From: Halobellus ruber
Lineage (GTDB): Archaea; Halobacteriota; Halobacteria; Halobacteriales; Haloferacaceae
Reading direction: 5' to 3'
Assembly (NCBI RefSeq): GCF_014212355.1
Contig: NZ_JACKXD010000001.1
Coordinates: 167,143-231,142, forward strand
Length of the DNA stretch: 64,000 bases
The notes beneath the pieces are model-generated. The model saw only the letters and a program-made list of their open reading frames with translations. It ran no database searches and was not told the DNA's origin. This document shows, piece after piece, positions 44,225 through 53,866 of this stretch (the stretch's first letter is position 1; every line of letters begins with the position of its first letter). The position numbers and the translations under genes were made by a program.

Positions 44225-45574
44225 TCACTCCGCCCGCGAGAGCGTGGCGTCGACGCCGTCGCCCGGCCGGAGCGTCGGCGTCACCATCAGGTTCGAGAGC
44301 TGATCCCGCGGGACGTCAAGGTCGAAGTCGCGGACGAGCGTCGCCAGCGCGACCCGCGCGCCGTTCTCCGCGAACCCGCGCCCGACGCAGGCGTGCGGCC
44401 CGCTGGCGAACGCGAAGTACGCCGGCCGCTCGCTGGGCCCGCGGTCGTCCCACCGCGAAGGGTCGAACTCCGCCGGATTCTCGAAGTACCGCCCGTCGCG
44501 GTGGACCGACCACTGCGGCATAATCACCAGCGAGCCGTCGTCGATGGTGTAGCCGCCGAGCGACTGCGCCCCCTGAGCGCTACGGAGCACCGCCCACGCC
44601 GGTGGGTATAGTCGGAGCGCCTCGGTGAACACCTTGCCGGTGTACGTGAGGTCGGCGGCGTGTTCGAACCCCGGCTTGTCGTCGCCGATCACCTTGCGGG
44701 CCTCCTCGCGGACCCGTTCGCGCACCTCGGGATTCCACGACAGCAGCGACTGGGTGTAGGTGGTCCCCAGCGCGGTCGTCTCGTGGCCCGCGATCAGGAA
44801 CGACACCACCTGGTCGCGGAGGTGGTTCTCGGGGTAGTCGCGATCGCCGGAGGCCTCGGCCAGCAGTAGGAAGTCGAGCATATCCTGCGGCGGGTCCTCG
44901 GGGTCGCGCTCCGCTCGCTTGGTTTCGATGATCTCCTCGCCCATCTCCCGGAGCCGCGCGGCCATCCCCCGGGTTTCCGCGGCGGGTCGATCGGGGAACC
45001 ACTCCGGCGTGATCGTCGTCGCCGACACCTCGAACTCGGTGGCGGCCTGGCGGGCGATCCGGTGCATCTCCGCCGCCCGCTCGGGGCCGATGTCGGTGCC
45101 GAACAGCGCCTCGCTCGCGGCCCGCACGGTCACGCCGGTCATATCGCGGTGGAGGTCACGACCCGGCTCGCCCGCGTCGACGGCGGCGTCCCACTCCTCG
45201 CGGAGCGACGTCACCCGGTCGGCCACCGCGTCGACGTACGTCTCCAAGGGACCGGCGCCGAACCCCGGCGAGATGTCCTCGCGCTGGTTCTGCCACAGCG
45301 GCCCCTCGGTCTGGACGAGCCCGTGTTCGGAGATGAGCGCCGCCGCGCCGCTTGCGGGGACCCGCGAGAAGTCGTCGATCCGGTCCATCGCTTCGTGACA
45401 CAGCGACGGGTTCGTCACCACGACGATCGAGGGGCCGACCGGCAGCGACACTTCGGCGACGTCGTCGTACCGCGACTGGATGCCCTCTAAGAACCGCAGC
45501 GGTGTCCGGGTGAACCGCAGCGCGTTGATGACGTTGGCCTCGGGCGGGTTGGGTGGGCGCCGTCGCTGACTCAT
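44225..45574 (-). CDS. cytochrome P450
   Basis: This 449-aa soluble P450 has the I-helix AGHETTALGTTY, the ExxR in FTEALRLYPPAW and the heme-binding FASGPHACVGRGFAENG with its Cys thiolate. No membrane anchor. Substrate and redox partner are unknown; no ferredoxin is adjacent. Confidence 0.94.
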   Translation of the reverse strand: MSQRRRPPNPPEANVINALRFTRTPLRFLEGIQSRYDDVAEVSLPVGPSIVVVTNPSLCHEAMDRIDDFSRVPASGAAALISEHGLVQTEGPLWQNQREDISPGFGAGPLETYVDAVADRVTSLREEWDAAVDAGEPGRDLHRDMTGVTVRAASEALFGTDIGPERAAEMHRIARQAATEFEVSATTITPEWFPDRPAAETRGMAARLREMGEEIIETKRAERDPEDPPQDMLDFLLLAEASGDRDYPENHLRDQVVSFLIAGHETTALGTTYTQSLLSWNPEVRERVREEARKVIGDDKPGFEHAADLTYTGKVFTEALRLYPPAWAVLRSAQGAQSLGGYTIDDGSLVIMPQWSVHRDGRYFENPAEFDPSRWDDRGPSERPAYFAFASGPHACVGRGFAENGARVALATLVRDFDLDVPRDQLSNLMVTPTLRPGDGVDATLSRAE

Positions 45575-45770
45575 ACAGTCTCATACGGCCGCGTGGGTTT
45601 GTGCGTTTCGCGGCCCGGCCACTCGCGGCCGATCGCCCGGCCTGTCACCGACGCCCGATCCGCGTTCGATCGTCGTAATCTATCGACGGTCGGTCCGCGC
45701 TCGGCCGTCGGAACACCGTCCGCTCCGACCCGTACCCCCGATCTTTGTATCGCCAGCGGCTATAACGGCT

Positions 45771-46568
45771 ATGGTGGATCCGTTCGGGGAAATCAGCTTC
45801 CTGACGCGGTCGGAGAACCGGATCACGGTTCTCGAAACGCTCGCTGGGGGCCGGTACACGGAACAGGAGTTGACCGACGAGACCGGGATCTCCGACGTCA
45901 CCGTCAAGCGGGCGATCGACGCGTTCCGCCAGCGGGGGTGGATCCGCGAGACGGAAACGGGGTACACGACGACACCCGTCGGGGAACTGCTGGCCGCCGA
46001 CTACCGGCGGTTAGCGGGAACGATGGACGTGGCGTGTCACGTGGGGCCGGTCGTCGACCTCCTGCCGGTCGACGAGATGGACTTCGACCTGCGGTTGCTC
46101 TCGGAGGCGCGGATCTCCGACCCCGACGACGTCGATGTCCTCGAAATCGTGGACCGGTGGATCACGCTCATCAGGGAGGCCGACCGGCTGGAGGTGTTCG
46201 CGTACCGAACCGGACGGATCGTCGCCGAGCCGATCTACGAGGGGATCGAGGCCGGAACCCTCGAACTGGAGGCGGTCGTCCCGCCGTCGGAGCTCGAACA
46301 GATCCGGTCCGACCCGACTACACGCGAATTCAAACAGAAGATCATCGACGCCGGCGGAAACTACTACCTGGCCCCCGAGGATCAGCCGAAACCGTACAGC
46401 GTCGGGATGTTCGACGACCTCGCGGCCATCGCGGGCTGGGGGTCGGACAGCAAGCCACAGGTCCACCTCGAATCCCGCGCGGACCCGATCGTCGAGTGGA
46501 CCCGGTCCCGGTACGAGCGGGCCAAGGCGGACGCCGAACCGCTGACCGCCGAGGATCTCGAACCCTGA
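45771..46568 (+). CDS. HTH transcription regulator (haloarchaeal two-domain family), 265 aa
   Basis: An N-terminal winged helix (ENRITVLETLAGG, TEQELTDETGISDVTVKRAI) is followed by a conserved ~160-residue regulatory domain. A TATA-like ATCTTTGTAT lies ~25 bp upstream of the ATG. It may control the flanking P450 or methyltransferase genes, but no operator is visible. Confidence 0.82.
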   Translation: MVDPFGEISFLTRSENRITVLETLAGGRYTEQELTDETGISDVTVKRAIDAFRQRGWIRETETGYTTTPVGELLAADYRRLAGTMDVACHVGPVVDLLPVDEMDFDLRLLSEARISDPDDVDVLEIVDRWITLIREADRLEVFAYRTGRIVAEPIYEGIEAGTLELEAVVPPSELEQIRSDPTTREFKQKIIDAGGNYYLAPEDQPKPYSVGMFDDLAAIAGWGSDSKPQVHLESRADPIVEWTRSRYERAKADAEPLTAEDLEP

Positions 46569-46731
46569 AACGGGGGTGGTCGCACCCGCGCCGTTCACGC
46601 CGTGTGAAACGATCACCCCGTGCGGAACTGGCCGCCGTGTTCGTTCTACCCGGTTCGTGTTATTTCACTGATAATAACTAACTGTCCATCGCCGAATGCG
46701 TCGACCCGGGGCGGGAGGCCCCGGAGCAGCG

Positions 46732-47520
46732 ATGTCGGATGCAGAACCCGAACTGACGGAGGCACAGCGTGTCGAAGCACTCTGGTCGCGCGTTCCGTAC
46801 CACCAGTACGCTCGCGTGGTCGCGCCCGCGGCGGCACACCTCGTCGACGCCGCCGACGTGACGGCGGACGACAGCGTTCTCGACGTCGCCTGCGGCACCG
46901 GCAACGTGGCGATCACCGCAGCGCGCCGCGGCGCGGACGTGACGGGAATCGACCTCAACGGGGATATGTTGGAGTGGGCCCAGGAGAACGCCGACCTGAT
47001 CGACGCGGAGATCGCGTTCGAGCGCGGGGACGCGACCGACCTGCCCGTCGGCGGGGGGTACGACGTCGTGCTGTCGTCGTTCGGTCACCACCTGACGTCC
47101 GATCCGGTGACGGCGACGGAGGAACTCGTCCGCGCCGCCGACCCCGGCGGGACGGTCGCCTACACCGCCTACGCGCTCGACGGCGTCGTCGGCGACGCCT
47201 ACGACGCGCTCGCCGACTACCACCCGAGGGGAGACGACGTGGTCAAGCCGTTCTACTGGGGCGACGCGGAGTTCGTCGAGAACCGCTTTGCGGACCTCTT
47301 CGAGGACCTCGAGTTCGACCGCGGCGAGGTGCATATGCACGGGCTCTCGCCGACCCATATGGTCGAGCACACGCTCGACATCAGCGGCGCCATCCGGACG
47401 CCGTTCGAGCAGGCGACCGACCAGGACGCCCTCTACGACGAGTGGGTCGACGTGGCCAGCGACTACTTCGCGGACAACGTCTACACGATCGAGTACCTGC
47501 TCGTCCGTGGGACCGTCTGA
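46732..47520 (+). CDS. SAM-dependent methyltransferase, 262 aa
   Basis: Motif I is VLDVACGTGNVAI with VTGIDLN and YDVVLSSFGHH as motifs II and post-I. The family is UbiE/COQ5-like but the substrate is unknown. ATG at 46732 (MSDAEPELTEAQ). Upstream 46569-46731 is a plain intergenic stretch. Confidence 0.85.
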   Translation: MSDAEPELTEAQRVEALWSRVPYHQYARVVAPAAAHLVDAADVTADDSVLDVACGTGNVAITAARRGADVTGIDLNGDMLEWAQENADLIDAEIAFERGDATDLPVGGGYDVVLSSFGHHLTSDPVTATEELVRAADPGGTVAYTAYALDGVVGDAYDALADYHPRGDDVVKPFYWGDAEFVENRFADLFEDLEFDRGEVHMHGLSPTHMVEHTLDISGAIRTPFEQATDQDALYDEWVDVASDYFADNVYTIEYLLVRGTV

Positions 47521-47628
47521 GCGGCCACTTCGGGGGTATCGCGTTCTGAGCCGGGATCGGCCGCTGACTCGTCCGTCTGTGGACAGCTCTCGGGTTGGTA
47601 TTCGGATCGGAGCCGCGTCGCCCGGTGC

Positions 47629-47754
47629 TCAGTCGGCGGGCCGAACGGTGACGTTCCGGCTGAACACGTTCTCGGGGTCGTATTTCGCCTTCACATTCGC
47701 GAGCCGGCTGTAGTTTGACCCGTGCACCTGCGTGGCCCAATCCTCCCACTCCTG
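47629..47754 (-). pseudogene. C-terminal fragment of a berberine-bridge-type FAD oxidase
   Basis: The end of the frame, GSNYSRLANVKAKYDPENVF, is the hallmark C-terminus (BBE domain) of FAD-linked oxidases. Homology begins abruptly near 47754, where foreign DNA starts, so only ~42 residues of the original gene remain. Confidence 0.8.
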
Positions 47755-47760
47755 ATGCGC

Positions 47761-47913
47761 AATCAAGGGATGAAACAGTACATCCTGCGGTACATCCGCG
47801 GTGACGCGGCGAACGAGACGATGGACATCTATACGCGAGTGGATCGAGAGGACGCTCGCAAAGAGTACCTGGACTGTATCAAGACCCTCATACTGTTGGC
47901 TATAACTACGTGA
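47761..47913 (+). pseudogene. C-terminal fragment of a tyrosine recombinase
   Basis: Residues GMKQYILRYIRGDAANETMD then IYTRVDREDARKEYLDCI match the end of haloarchaeal integrases, with the nucleophile Tyr in DIYTRVD. The frame ends within the palindrome that follows. Confidence 0.7.
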
Positions 47914-47969
47914 AGATTTTCGACACCCCGGGGTGTCGAAATCCTTCACGGGACTATAGCCGACAGTAT
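47890..47969. repeat. 80-bp near-perfect palindrome
   Basis: Two 40-bp arms (47890-47929 and 47930-47969) face each other with no spacer and about 7 mismatches; the central 18 bp (CGACACCCC and its complement) are exact. It could be two abutting IS ends, a miniature element or a strong transcription stop. Confidence 0.75.
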
Positions 47970-47992
47970 CAATCTCTGAATTACGGAGGTGA

Positions 47993-48133
47993 TTGATCTC
48001 TCAAACGTATGAAGTAACCGAATGGAAGGATCGGGACGATGACCTCATTGGCGCGTCTATCCTTTTGACGGCTGAAGAGGTTCAAGAAGCTCTTAAGAGG
48101 GGCTCGATAGAAATCAAAATCGCTGAGAAGTAA
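47993..48133 (+). CDS. small protein, 46 aa, with damaged start
   Basis: The frame reads YEVTEWKDRDDDLIGASILL and TAEEVQEALKRGSIEIKIAE, typical of a small archaeal protein. The only start available is TTG at 47993, directly abutting a perfect GGAGGTGA ribosome-binding sequence (zero spacing), so it may have lost its original start when the palindrome inserted. Confidence 0.45.
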   Translation: MISQTYEVTEWKDRDDDLIGASILLTAEEVQEALKRGSIEIKIAEK

Positions 48134-48180
48134 TCAAACATCCATATTTCTTATATCTTCGAACGAGGTAGCTCTATTTA

Positions 48181-50043
48181 TTATTCAAATTTCAGATCGA
48201 TAATTTCGACCCGAGCACCTCCGTCAGTCCCCTCAGTCACACGGATTTCCCAGTCGTGGGCGTCGACGACTTGCTTGACAATGCTCAACCCGAAGCCAGT
48301 CCCCTCCTCGGTCGTGGTATACCCTGCGTCGAACACGTTGTCCCGTTCGTCTTCAATCAGGGTGTCCATTCGATCTAAAGCTCGGTCGACTTCGTCCAGG
48401 TGTTGGCTTTCACAGTCCTCACGGGCAAGTTCTAACCGTCCGTCAGCCACGTTCAACGGACTTTGGAGATCGTGGCTGACGATACTCGTGAACTCTTCCA
48501 GCCGTTCGTTGCGCTGTTCGAGTTGTCGCTCGTATTCGCGTTGCCGTCTCACGTCACGTCCGATCCCGGCAAAGCCCAGCACCTCTCCGTCCGGATCGGT
48601 TAATCGAAACCCTGTGAACTCGTGTGGAATCCGCTCGCCGTCTGTTGTCAGGAAGTCCGCTTGAACTGTTGTACTCCCTGATTCTATGATCCCTGTGACT
48701 GCGTCGGCAATCCGAGGCTGGTGGTCCTCCGGGAAGAAATCCGTCGGTTCCATCCCTGCGATCTCTTCGTCGGGGTATCCCGTCACCTCCGAGAGACGAT
48801 CATTCCACCGCAGAATTTCCCTGTCGGCGCTGAATACGTAGAACACGTCGCCAAGCGCGTCAAGCGACTGCTCGATGAAGGCACGTTCTTCCCGGAGCTC
48901 TTGCTCGCGTTCCCTGAGCTCGGTGATATCACGGGCTGTCCCGACGATGTGTGTCACTTCGTCGTCGGTGATGACCGGCGTGAGTATCGTCCGGTAGACC
49001 GTTCCTTCCTCCGGAACGGGTAGTTCAACTGTGTACGTGACCGACTGGTGTGTTTCGACGCATTCCCCGTAGCGCTCAAGGATCTCCTGTCCGCCAGTTT
49101 CTCCGAACAAATCAGTCGGTGTCTGACCTGTAACCGGTTCGTCGGCCGGAAGTCCGACCGTACGCTTGTAATACTTGTTTGCGTGGCGTAGTTTGAACTC
49201 ACTGTCCGCAACGTCAACGATGAACTGGCATTCTTCAGCGTGTTCGAATAATGTCTCGACCAATTGTAATTTCTGTTCGCGTTGTTTCCGACTCGTGATG
49301 TTACGAGTTGCGCCGACGATTTTCTCAACCTCGCCATCGATCACTACGGGCGCAATCCGGGTCTCCCAGTGTGTCTGCTTACCATCGATTGAGAGGGTCT
49401 CCTCGTAGTCGAGTTCCACCCGGTCCTCGACGCATTCGCGATACTTTTGCTCAATTTCGGCTCCCCGATCATCGCCGAGGATATCTCTGGGTGTCCGACC
49501 AGACAGCGCGCCGTTTGTTAGCCCCGTCGCTTCCTCGTACGCTGGATTCACCCGCTCGAAAGTAAATTCCTCCGATACATCAATAAGGAAGAATGAATCC
49601 TGAGCGTTCTCGAACATAGTCTCAGCCTGTTCGAGTCGTTGTTGCGCCTCCCGCCGCTCGACAGCGTTTTTGATCCGGTTGGCGAGGAGAGTGTACTGGT
49701 CGGACCCACTTTGTTTTTGTAGATAGTCGGTCACACCAGCGGAGATAGCGTCACTGGCGACTTCCTCACTTCCCTTTCCGGTAAAGAGAATGAATGGGAG
49801 GTCGGGGTGCTCGTCGCGGACGGTTTCGAGAAATTCACTCCCGCTCTGCCCCGGCATGTCGTAGTCTGAGACGATACAGTCGTACGTACGGCCGGAGAGA
49901 CGGTCGAGTCCCTCGGCGGCGCTTGTTGCTGTTTCAGTGTTGAACCGGTCGTCCTCACGTTCGAGAAAGGTCGTGGCCAAGTCAGCGAAATCAGGCTCAT
50001 CATCAACGTGAAGAACTCGTATCGCGTTACTGGCCCTCCCCAT
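48181..50043 (-). CDS. receiver-PAS-PAS-PAS histidine kinase-like protein lacking the ATP-binding core, 620 aa
   Basis: Domains are receiver (1-125, phospho-Asp ~60), three PAS regions (about 140-490), HisKA with His ~524 (SHDLQSPL), then only the end of HATPase (GTGFGLSI). Compared with the paralogue at 21668, about 94 residues carrying the N-box and DxGxG are missing at MDTLIED/ERDNVF, near 48351. The frame stays open, so a protein can be made, but ATP binding should be lost. Confidence 0.85.
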   Translation of the reverse strand: MGRASNAIRVLHVDDEPDFADLATTFLEREDDRFNTETATSAAEGLDRLSGRTYDCIVSDYDMPGQSGSEFLETVRDEHPDLPFILFTGKGSEEVASDAISAGVTDYLQKQSGSDQYTLLANRIKNAVERREAQQRLEQAETMFENAQDSFFLIDVSEEFTFERVNPAYEEATGLTNGALSGRTPRDILGDDRGAEIEQKYRECVEDRVELDYEETLSIDGKQTHWETRIAPVVIDGEVEKIVGATRNITSRKQREQKLQLVETLFEHAEECQFIVDVADSEFKLRHANKYYKRTVGLPADEPVTGQTPTDLFGETGGQEILERYGECVETHQSVTYTVELPVPEEGTVYRTILTPVITDDEVTHIVGTARDITELREREQELREERAFIEQSLDALGDVFYVFSADREILRWNDRLSEVTGYPDEEIAGMEPTDFFPEDHQPRIADAVTGIIESGSTTVQADFLTTDGERIPHEFTGFRLTDPDGEVLGFAGIGRDVRRQREYERQLEQRNERLEEFTSIVSHDLQSPLNVADGRLELAREDCESQHLDEVDRALDRMDTLIEDERDNVFDAGYTTTEEGTGFGLSIVKQVVDAHDWEIRVTEGTDGGARVEIIDLKFE

Positions 50044-50108
50044 TGTGTGGTATGCTAAGGATTACCGCAGTTTAATTATTCGGGTGAAAATCATACAGGT
50101 TGTTTGGG

Positions 50109-50185
50109 TCACTGAGCGGGATCGCTAGATCCGATCCGTTTAACAGATTCGACACCGGTGATATCAAATCGTGCGCCGTCCACTG
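50109..50185 (-). pseudogene. C-terminal remnant of another histidine kinase
   Basis: The last ~25 codons read VDGARFDITGVESVKRIG, the end of the same HATPase family (compare DGGARFEITDVEFV in the LOV kinase). No coding sequence precedes it. It suggests a second kinase gene once stood here. Confidence 0.55.
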
Positions 50186-50477
50186 AGATACGTTGTCAGC
50201 CATTACGGTTTCAATCTTCAGTGATTACTCTAATCGGCACCCGGCCTTCGGCCGTAAGCCAACACCCGAGTTGATTGTTATATTTTCCGCTTAGTAGACC
50301 CATTATGGACGCTCCACTGCGCATCTGTTCAATAACGGATGCATCCCCTTACACAGGAGATGCAGACCTCGGCACTCATAGGGATCGTCATCGCCGAGCG
50401 CCACCCCGGCTCGGAGCGGTGCCGTCGTCATCGGCCGGCCCGTGCTACGCCACACCCACAAAAGAACGTTCCGCGCC

Positions 50478-51089
50478 CTACACCACTCGCGCGAACGCCA
50501 GCGTCCCGCTGGTCCGCTCGACGATCGCCCGAACCGTCTGGCCCTCCTGGGCCCCGGAGACGAAGATGGTGAACTTCCCCTTCTCGGCGACGCCGTCGCC
50601 CTTCCGGCCGGTCCCGGTGATCTCGAGTTCGTAGGTCGTCCCCTCCTCGACGGCGGGCCCGGACTGGGAGCTCTGGGTGGACGCCGAGCGCTTTGCGACC
50701 GGGCGGAACGCGCCGCAGGCCTCACACCGGAGCATATCCACGCCGTCCTCGGTCACGAGCCGGGTGTCGGGGAGGCCACACTCCGAACACGCCACGTACT
50801 CGGTCACGTACTCGTCGATCGCGGCCTCGAAGTCCGCCACGGTGAACGACCCGTTGTACCGCGCGCGGTCGTCCTCCAGTTGCCCGTTGGTCCCCAACTC
50901 GCCCTGGATGTTCCGGTGGACGTGTTCGACCTCCCGGCCCAGCGCGTCCGCGATGTCGCCGAGGTTGGTGAGGCGTGTGAACGCGCCGTCTGTCTCGCCT
51001 TCGGGGTCGGGCACGTTCAGCCGCGACTCCTCTACGTTCCGTTCGGGGAGTTCCGAAAGCGCCCGGTCGAGAGAATCTGCGTAGTTCAT
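50478..51089 (-). CDS. translation initiation factor aIF2 subunit beta, with C-terminal TRAM domain
   Basis: aIF2 brings Met-tRNAi to the small ribosomal subunit. The ~203-aa protein has the beta-subunit core (FTRLTNLGDIADALGRE), the zinc ribbon CSECGLP...CEACGA, and after ~140 a TRAM domain (YELEITGTGRKGDGVAEKG, GAQEGQTV) typical of haloarchaeal versions. A TATA-like GTAAAT is at 51112-51117 on the opposite strand, ~25 bp from the start. Confidence 0.93.
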   Translation of the reverse strand: MNYADSLDRALSELPERNVEESRLNVPDPEGETDGAFTRLTNLGDIADALGREVEHVHRNIQGELGTNGQLEDDRARYNGSFTVADFEAAIDEYVTEYVACSECGLPDTRLVTEDGVDMLRCEACGAFRPVAKRSASTQSSQSGPAVEEGTTYELEITGTGRKGDGVAEKGKFTIFVSGAQEGQTVRAIVERTSGTLAFARVV

Positions 51090-51233
51090 ACGAGAGGGAG
51101 TATACGGGGGCGTAAATCCGTTCCGTGTGACGCGTTTACACCGCCCACTGTCGGCACCGGCGCGATCGGCCCCGATCGACTGCTGTCGAAGTCGTACACA
51201 AGCCATTTACCCCCTCCGGGGGCAGACCGCCGT

Positions 51234-51809
51234 ATGGCGCGGTTCCTGATCTCCGACCACCACTTCGGACACGACAACATCATCGAGTACTGCGACCGAC
51301 CGTTCAGCTCCGTCGGGGAGATGGACACCAGCCTGCTCAACAGACACTACGGAACCGTCGACACCGACGACCTGCTCGTCCACCTCGGCGACGTCGCGAT
51401 GGATATGTCCACCGGCGAGGACACCATCGCGTACTTCGAACAACTCGACGCCGACCTCCTGGTGCGCGGCAACCACGACGTGGGACTCGATCCCGAAGAC
51501 GCCCCGTTTCCCGTCGTCGACCACTGTACGCTGTCCCACGACGGGTACGACTTTTACTGCACCCACCGGCCGGCGGACGTCCCCGACGGCTGGGACGGGT
51601 GGGTGCTCCACGGTCACCACCACAACAACGACACCGAAACGTACCCGTTCGTGGCCCACGACCGACGGCGCGTCAACGTGAGCAGCGAACTCCTTAACTT
51701 CCGGCCGCTGCGCCTCGACGCGCTGACGGACCTCTTCGAGTCGTGTCCCGACGGCTCCCGCTTCCGCGACGTCGACGCCGCGGGCGAGTACCTCGATCGG
51801 AGGGAGTGA
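51234..51809 (+). CDS. calcineurin-type metallophosphoesterase, 191 aa
   Basis: Metal motifs in order: SDHHFGHDNI, LGDVAMDM, RGNHD, CTHRP, LHGHHH. This is a small, YfcE-like or phage-like phosphoesterase of unknown substrate. A TATA-like CATTTACC lies ~27 bp before the ATG. Confidence 0.88.
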   Translation: MARFLISDHHFGHDNIIEYCDRPFSSVGEMDTSLLNRHYGTVDTDDLLVHLGDVAMDMSTGEDTIAYFEQLDADLLVRGNHDVGLDPEDAPFPVVDHCTLSHDGYDFYCTHRPADVPDGWDGWVLHGHHHNNDTETYPFVAHDRRRVNVSSELLNFRPLRLDALTDLFESCPDGSRFRDVDAAGEYLDRRE

Positions 51810-51860
51810 TCCGCTCGGGAACCGAACCGACGCCGGGCGTCGAATCCGCCGCGGTCCCGG

Positions 51861-52955
51861 CTACTCCCGCTCGCCGGCCCGTTCGCGCGCGGCGGCGACG
51901 ACCAGCGGCAGCGTGATGGTCGCGTCGCCGACGACCGTAGCGTTCCGCGCTGACTTCTCCAGTTTCCCCCACGACCGCGCCTCATCGAGTGTCGCCCCCG
52001 ACAACCCGCCGGTGTGGTCGGGGTCCATCGTCAGCTGGACGGCGTAATCGTAGGCGTCGGGGATGGTCAGCATCGTCTGGAGCACGTAGTTCTTCGGCAC
52101 CCCGCCGCCGACCACCATCGCGCCCGCCCGGTCGGCGTCGAACGCGAGATCCGAGAGGTGCGTCATGTCGCCCAGCGCGTCCAGCGCGAACTCGGAGGTC
52201 TGGGAGTAGATCCACGCCTGGATCCCCAGCACCGAATCCTGGATCGCCGGACAGTAGATCGGCACGTCGTGTTCGTGGGCCGCGGCGGCGATCCCCGGAT
52301 CCTCGTCGACGCCGCGTTCGGCGTTCCGTTCGGCGTTCGCCCGCCCCAGCTCCGCGGTGAACTCCTGTATCGTCACCCGACGCTCCGCTTCCGGAAACAC
52401 GTTCTCGCGGAGGTGGGACTCGAACAGCGCGAAGTGTTCCTGGGGCAGATAGACATTGTAGATCCGGTCGACGCCCTCGTCGCGGAGGGTCTCGTCGTGC
52501 TCCCTTGGAGTTCCGGATTCGGCGCCGCCACCCCCGCGTGCCCCGTCGCCGGCGGGATGTGGGTCGTCGGGGTCGGCGCGGCCGTGGTGGTGCTTCCCGC
52601 CGATCGCCTCGATCGCGTCGTGGGTGAGGTTCGCGCCCGTCGTCACCAGGGCGTCGACGTGGCCGTCGCGGATCAAGTCCGCGACGATCGCCCGCATCCC
52701 GCTGGGGACCATCGCCCCCGCGAGCCCGAAGAACGTGGTCACGTCCTCGCGGGCCAGCATCTCCGCGTAGACGTCGACGGCCTCGTCGACCGTCGCGGCG
52801 CCGATCCCGGCCTTCCCGTACTCGGTTGCGAGTTCGCCGACGGTCATTCCGCCCCGGACCCGCGCGTGGTCGATGGGCGCCTCGTGGAACTCCTCGCGGT
52901 CGGGGTCGTGATCGTCCGCGGCGTGGCCGTTGCCGTCGGGGCCGTCGTCGCTCAT
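51861..52955 (-). CDS. dys: deoxyhypusine synthase (archaeal, agmatine-linked pathway)
   Basis: It modifies a lysine of aIF5A. 364 aa. NAD-binding TGANLTHDAIE and GGGVPKNYVLQT, and the catalytic-Lys segment SWGKLE, are present. The N-terminal ~30 residues are an acidic His-rich extension and residues ~130-150 are a Gly/Asp-rich insertion. It is three genes from eif5A on the same strand and clustered with an agmatinase-like gene. Confidence 0.94.
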   Translation of the reverse strand: MSDDGPDGNGHAADDHDPDREEFHEAPIDHARVRGGMTVGELATEYGKAGIGAATVDEAVDVYAEMLAREDVTTFFGLAGAMVPSGMRAIVADLIRDGHVDALVTTGANLTHDAIEAIGGKHHHGRADPDDPHPAGDGARGGGGAESGTPREHDETLRDEGVDRIYNVYLPQEHFALFESHLRENVFPEAERRVTIQEFTAELGRANAERNAERGVDEDPGIAAAAHEHDVPIYCPAIQDSVLGIQAWIYSQTSEFALDALGDMTHLSDLAFDADRAGAMVVGGGVPKNYVLQTMLTIPDAYDYAVQLTMDPDHTGGLSGATLDEARSWGKLEKSARNATVVGDATITLPLVVAAARERAGERE

Positions 52956-53053
52956 ACGACCCTGTGGACGGCCCGCGGGGTTAGGTCCCGCGGTCCGGCC
53001 TCCTCACCGCCGGCCGATCCGGTGCGTTGCGCTCCCCGACCGGCGTCCTCGCC

Positions 53054-53818
53054 TCACAACCCGGTCGGATGCGACACCACCGTGGTCTCGACGCCCCACT
53101 CGGCGACGAGGTCCGCGAGCCGTTCGACGCCGAAGGTTTCGGTCGCGTAGTGGCCCGCGAGCACGACGGTCACGCCCGCCTCCCGGGCCTCGTGGTAGAC
53201 CTGCTGTTTCCCCTCGCCGGTGACGAGGGCGTCGGCGCCCGCCTCGGCGGCCTCCCCGAGCCAGTCGGCGCCGGACCCCGTCACGATCGCGACGTCCTCG
53301 ATCCGCTCGGGGCCGAAGTCGAGCACCTGTGGCTCCCGCCCGCCCGTGTCCAACTCGGCGACCCGCCCGCGAAGCCCGTCGACCCCGTAGGCGTCGGGTG
53401 CGCGGCCCCGGCGACCGATCGTCACCGGCCCCATCGCTCCGAACGGCTCCCGGTCGGCGAGGTCGAGGAAGTCGGCCAGCCCCGCGGCGTTCCCGAGCGT
53501 GGAGTGGCCGTCGAGCGGGAGATGCGAGACGTACAGCGCGATGTCGTTCTCGACGAGCGCGGCGACCGCGTCGTACTCCCGGCCGGTCACCCGATCCAGC
53601 CCGCCCCACACGAGGCCGTGGTGGGTCACGAGCAGGTCCGCGCCCCGGTCGGCGGCCTCGGCGATGGTCGCCGCGGCGGCGTCGACAGCGAAGGCTGCGC
53701 GGTCGACCGCCGCGTCGTCGGGGCCGACCTGGAGGCCGTTGGCGCTGGCGTCGACGTCGGCGTACTCTTCGGTCCGGAGCCGGTCGTCGAGCCGGTCTGT
53801 GAGCGTCGACAGATCCAT
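53054..53818 (-). CDS. Nif3-like dinuclear metal-centre protein
   Basis: The NIF3 fold forms hexamers with two metals per subunit. Motifs seen are LVTHHGLVWGG, ADFLDL, DALVTGEGKQQVYHEA and LAGHYATETFGVERL. 254 aa. Biochemical role is unsettled across the family. It lies between dys and speB. Confidence 0.9.
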   Translation of the reverse strand: MDLSTLTDRLDDRLRTEEYADVDASANGLQVGPDDAAVDRAAFAVDAAAATIAEAADRGADLLVTHHGLVWGGLDRVTGREYDAVAALVENDIALYVSHLPLDGHSTLGNAAGLADFLDLADREPFGAMGPVTIGRRGRAPDAYGVDGLRGRVAELDTGGREPQVLDFGPERIEDVAIVTGSGADWLGEAAEAGADALVTGEGKQQVYHEAREAGVTVVLAGHYATETFGVERLADLVAEWGVETTVVSHPTGL

Positions 53819-53866
53819 ACTCGGCGCGTCGGCCGCCGGCGGTTTGTACTCCCCGGTCGCGGGCTC

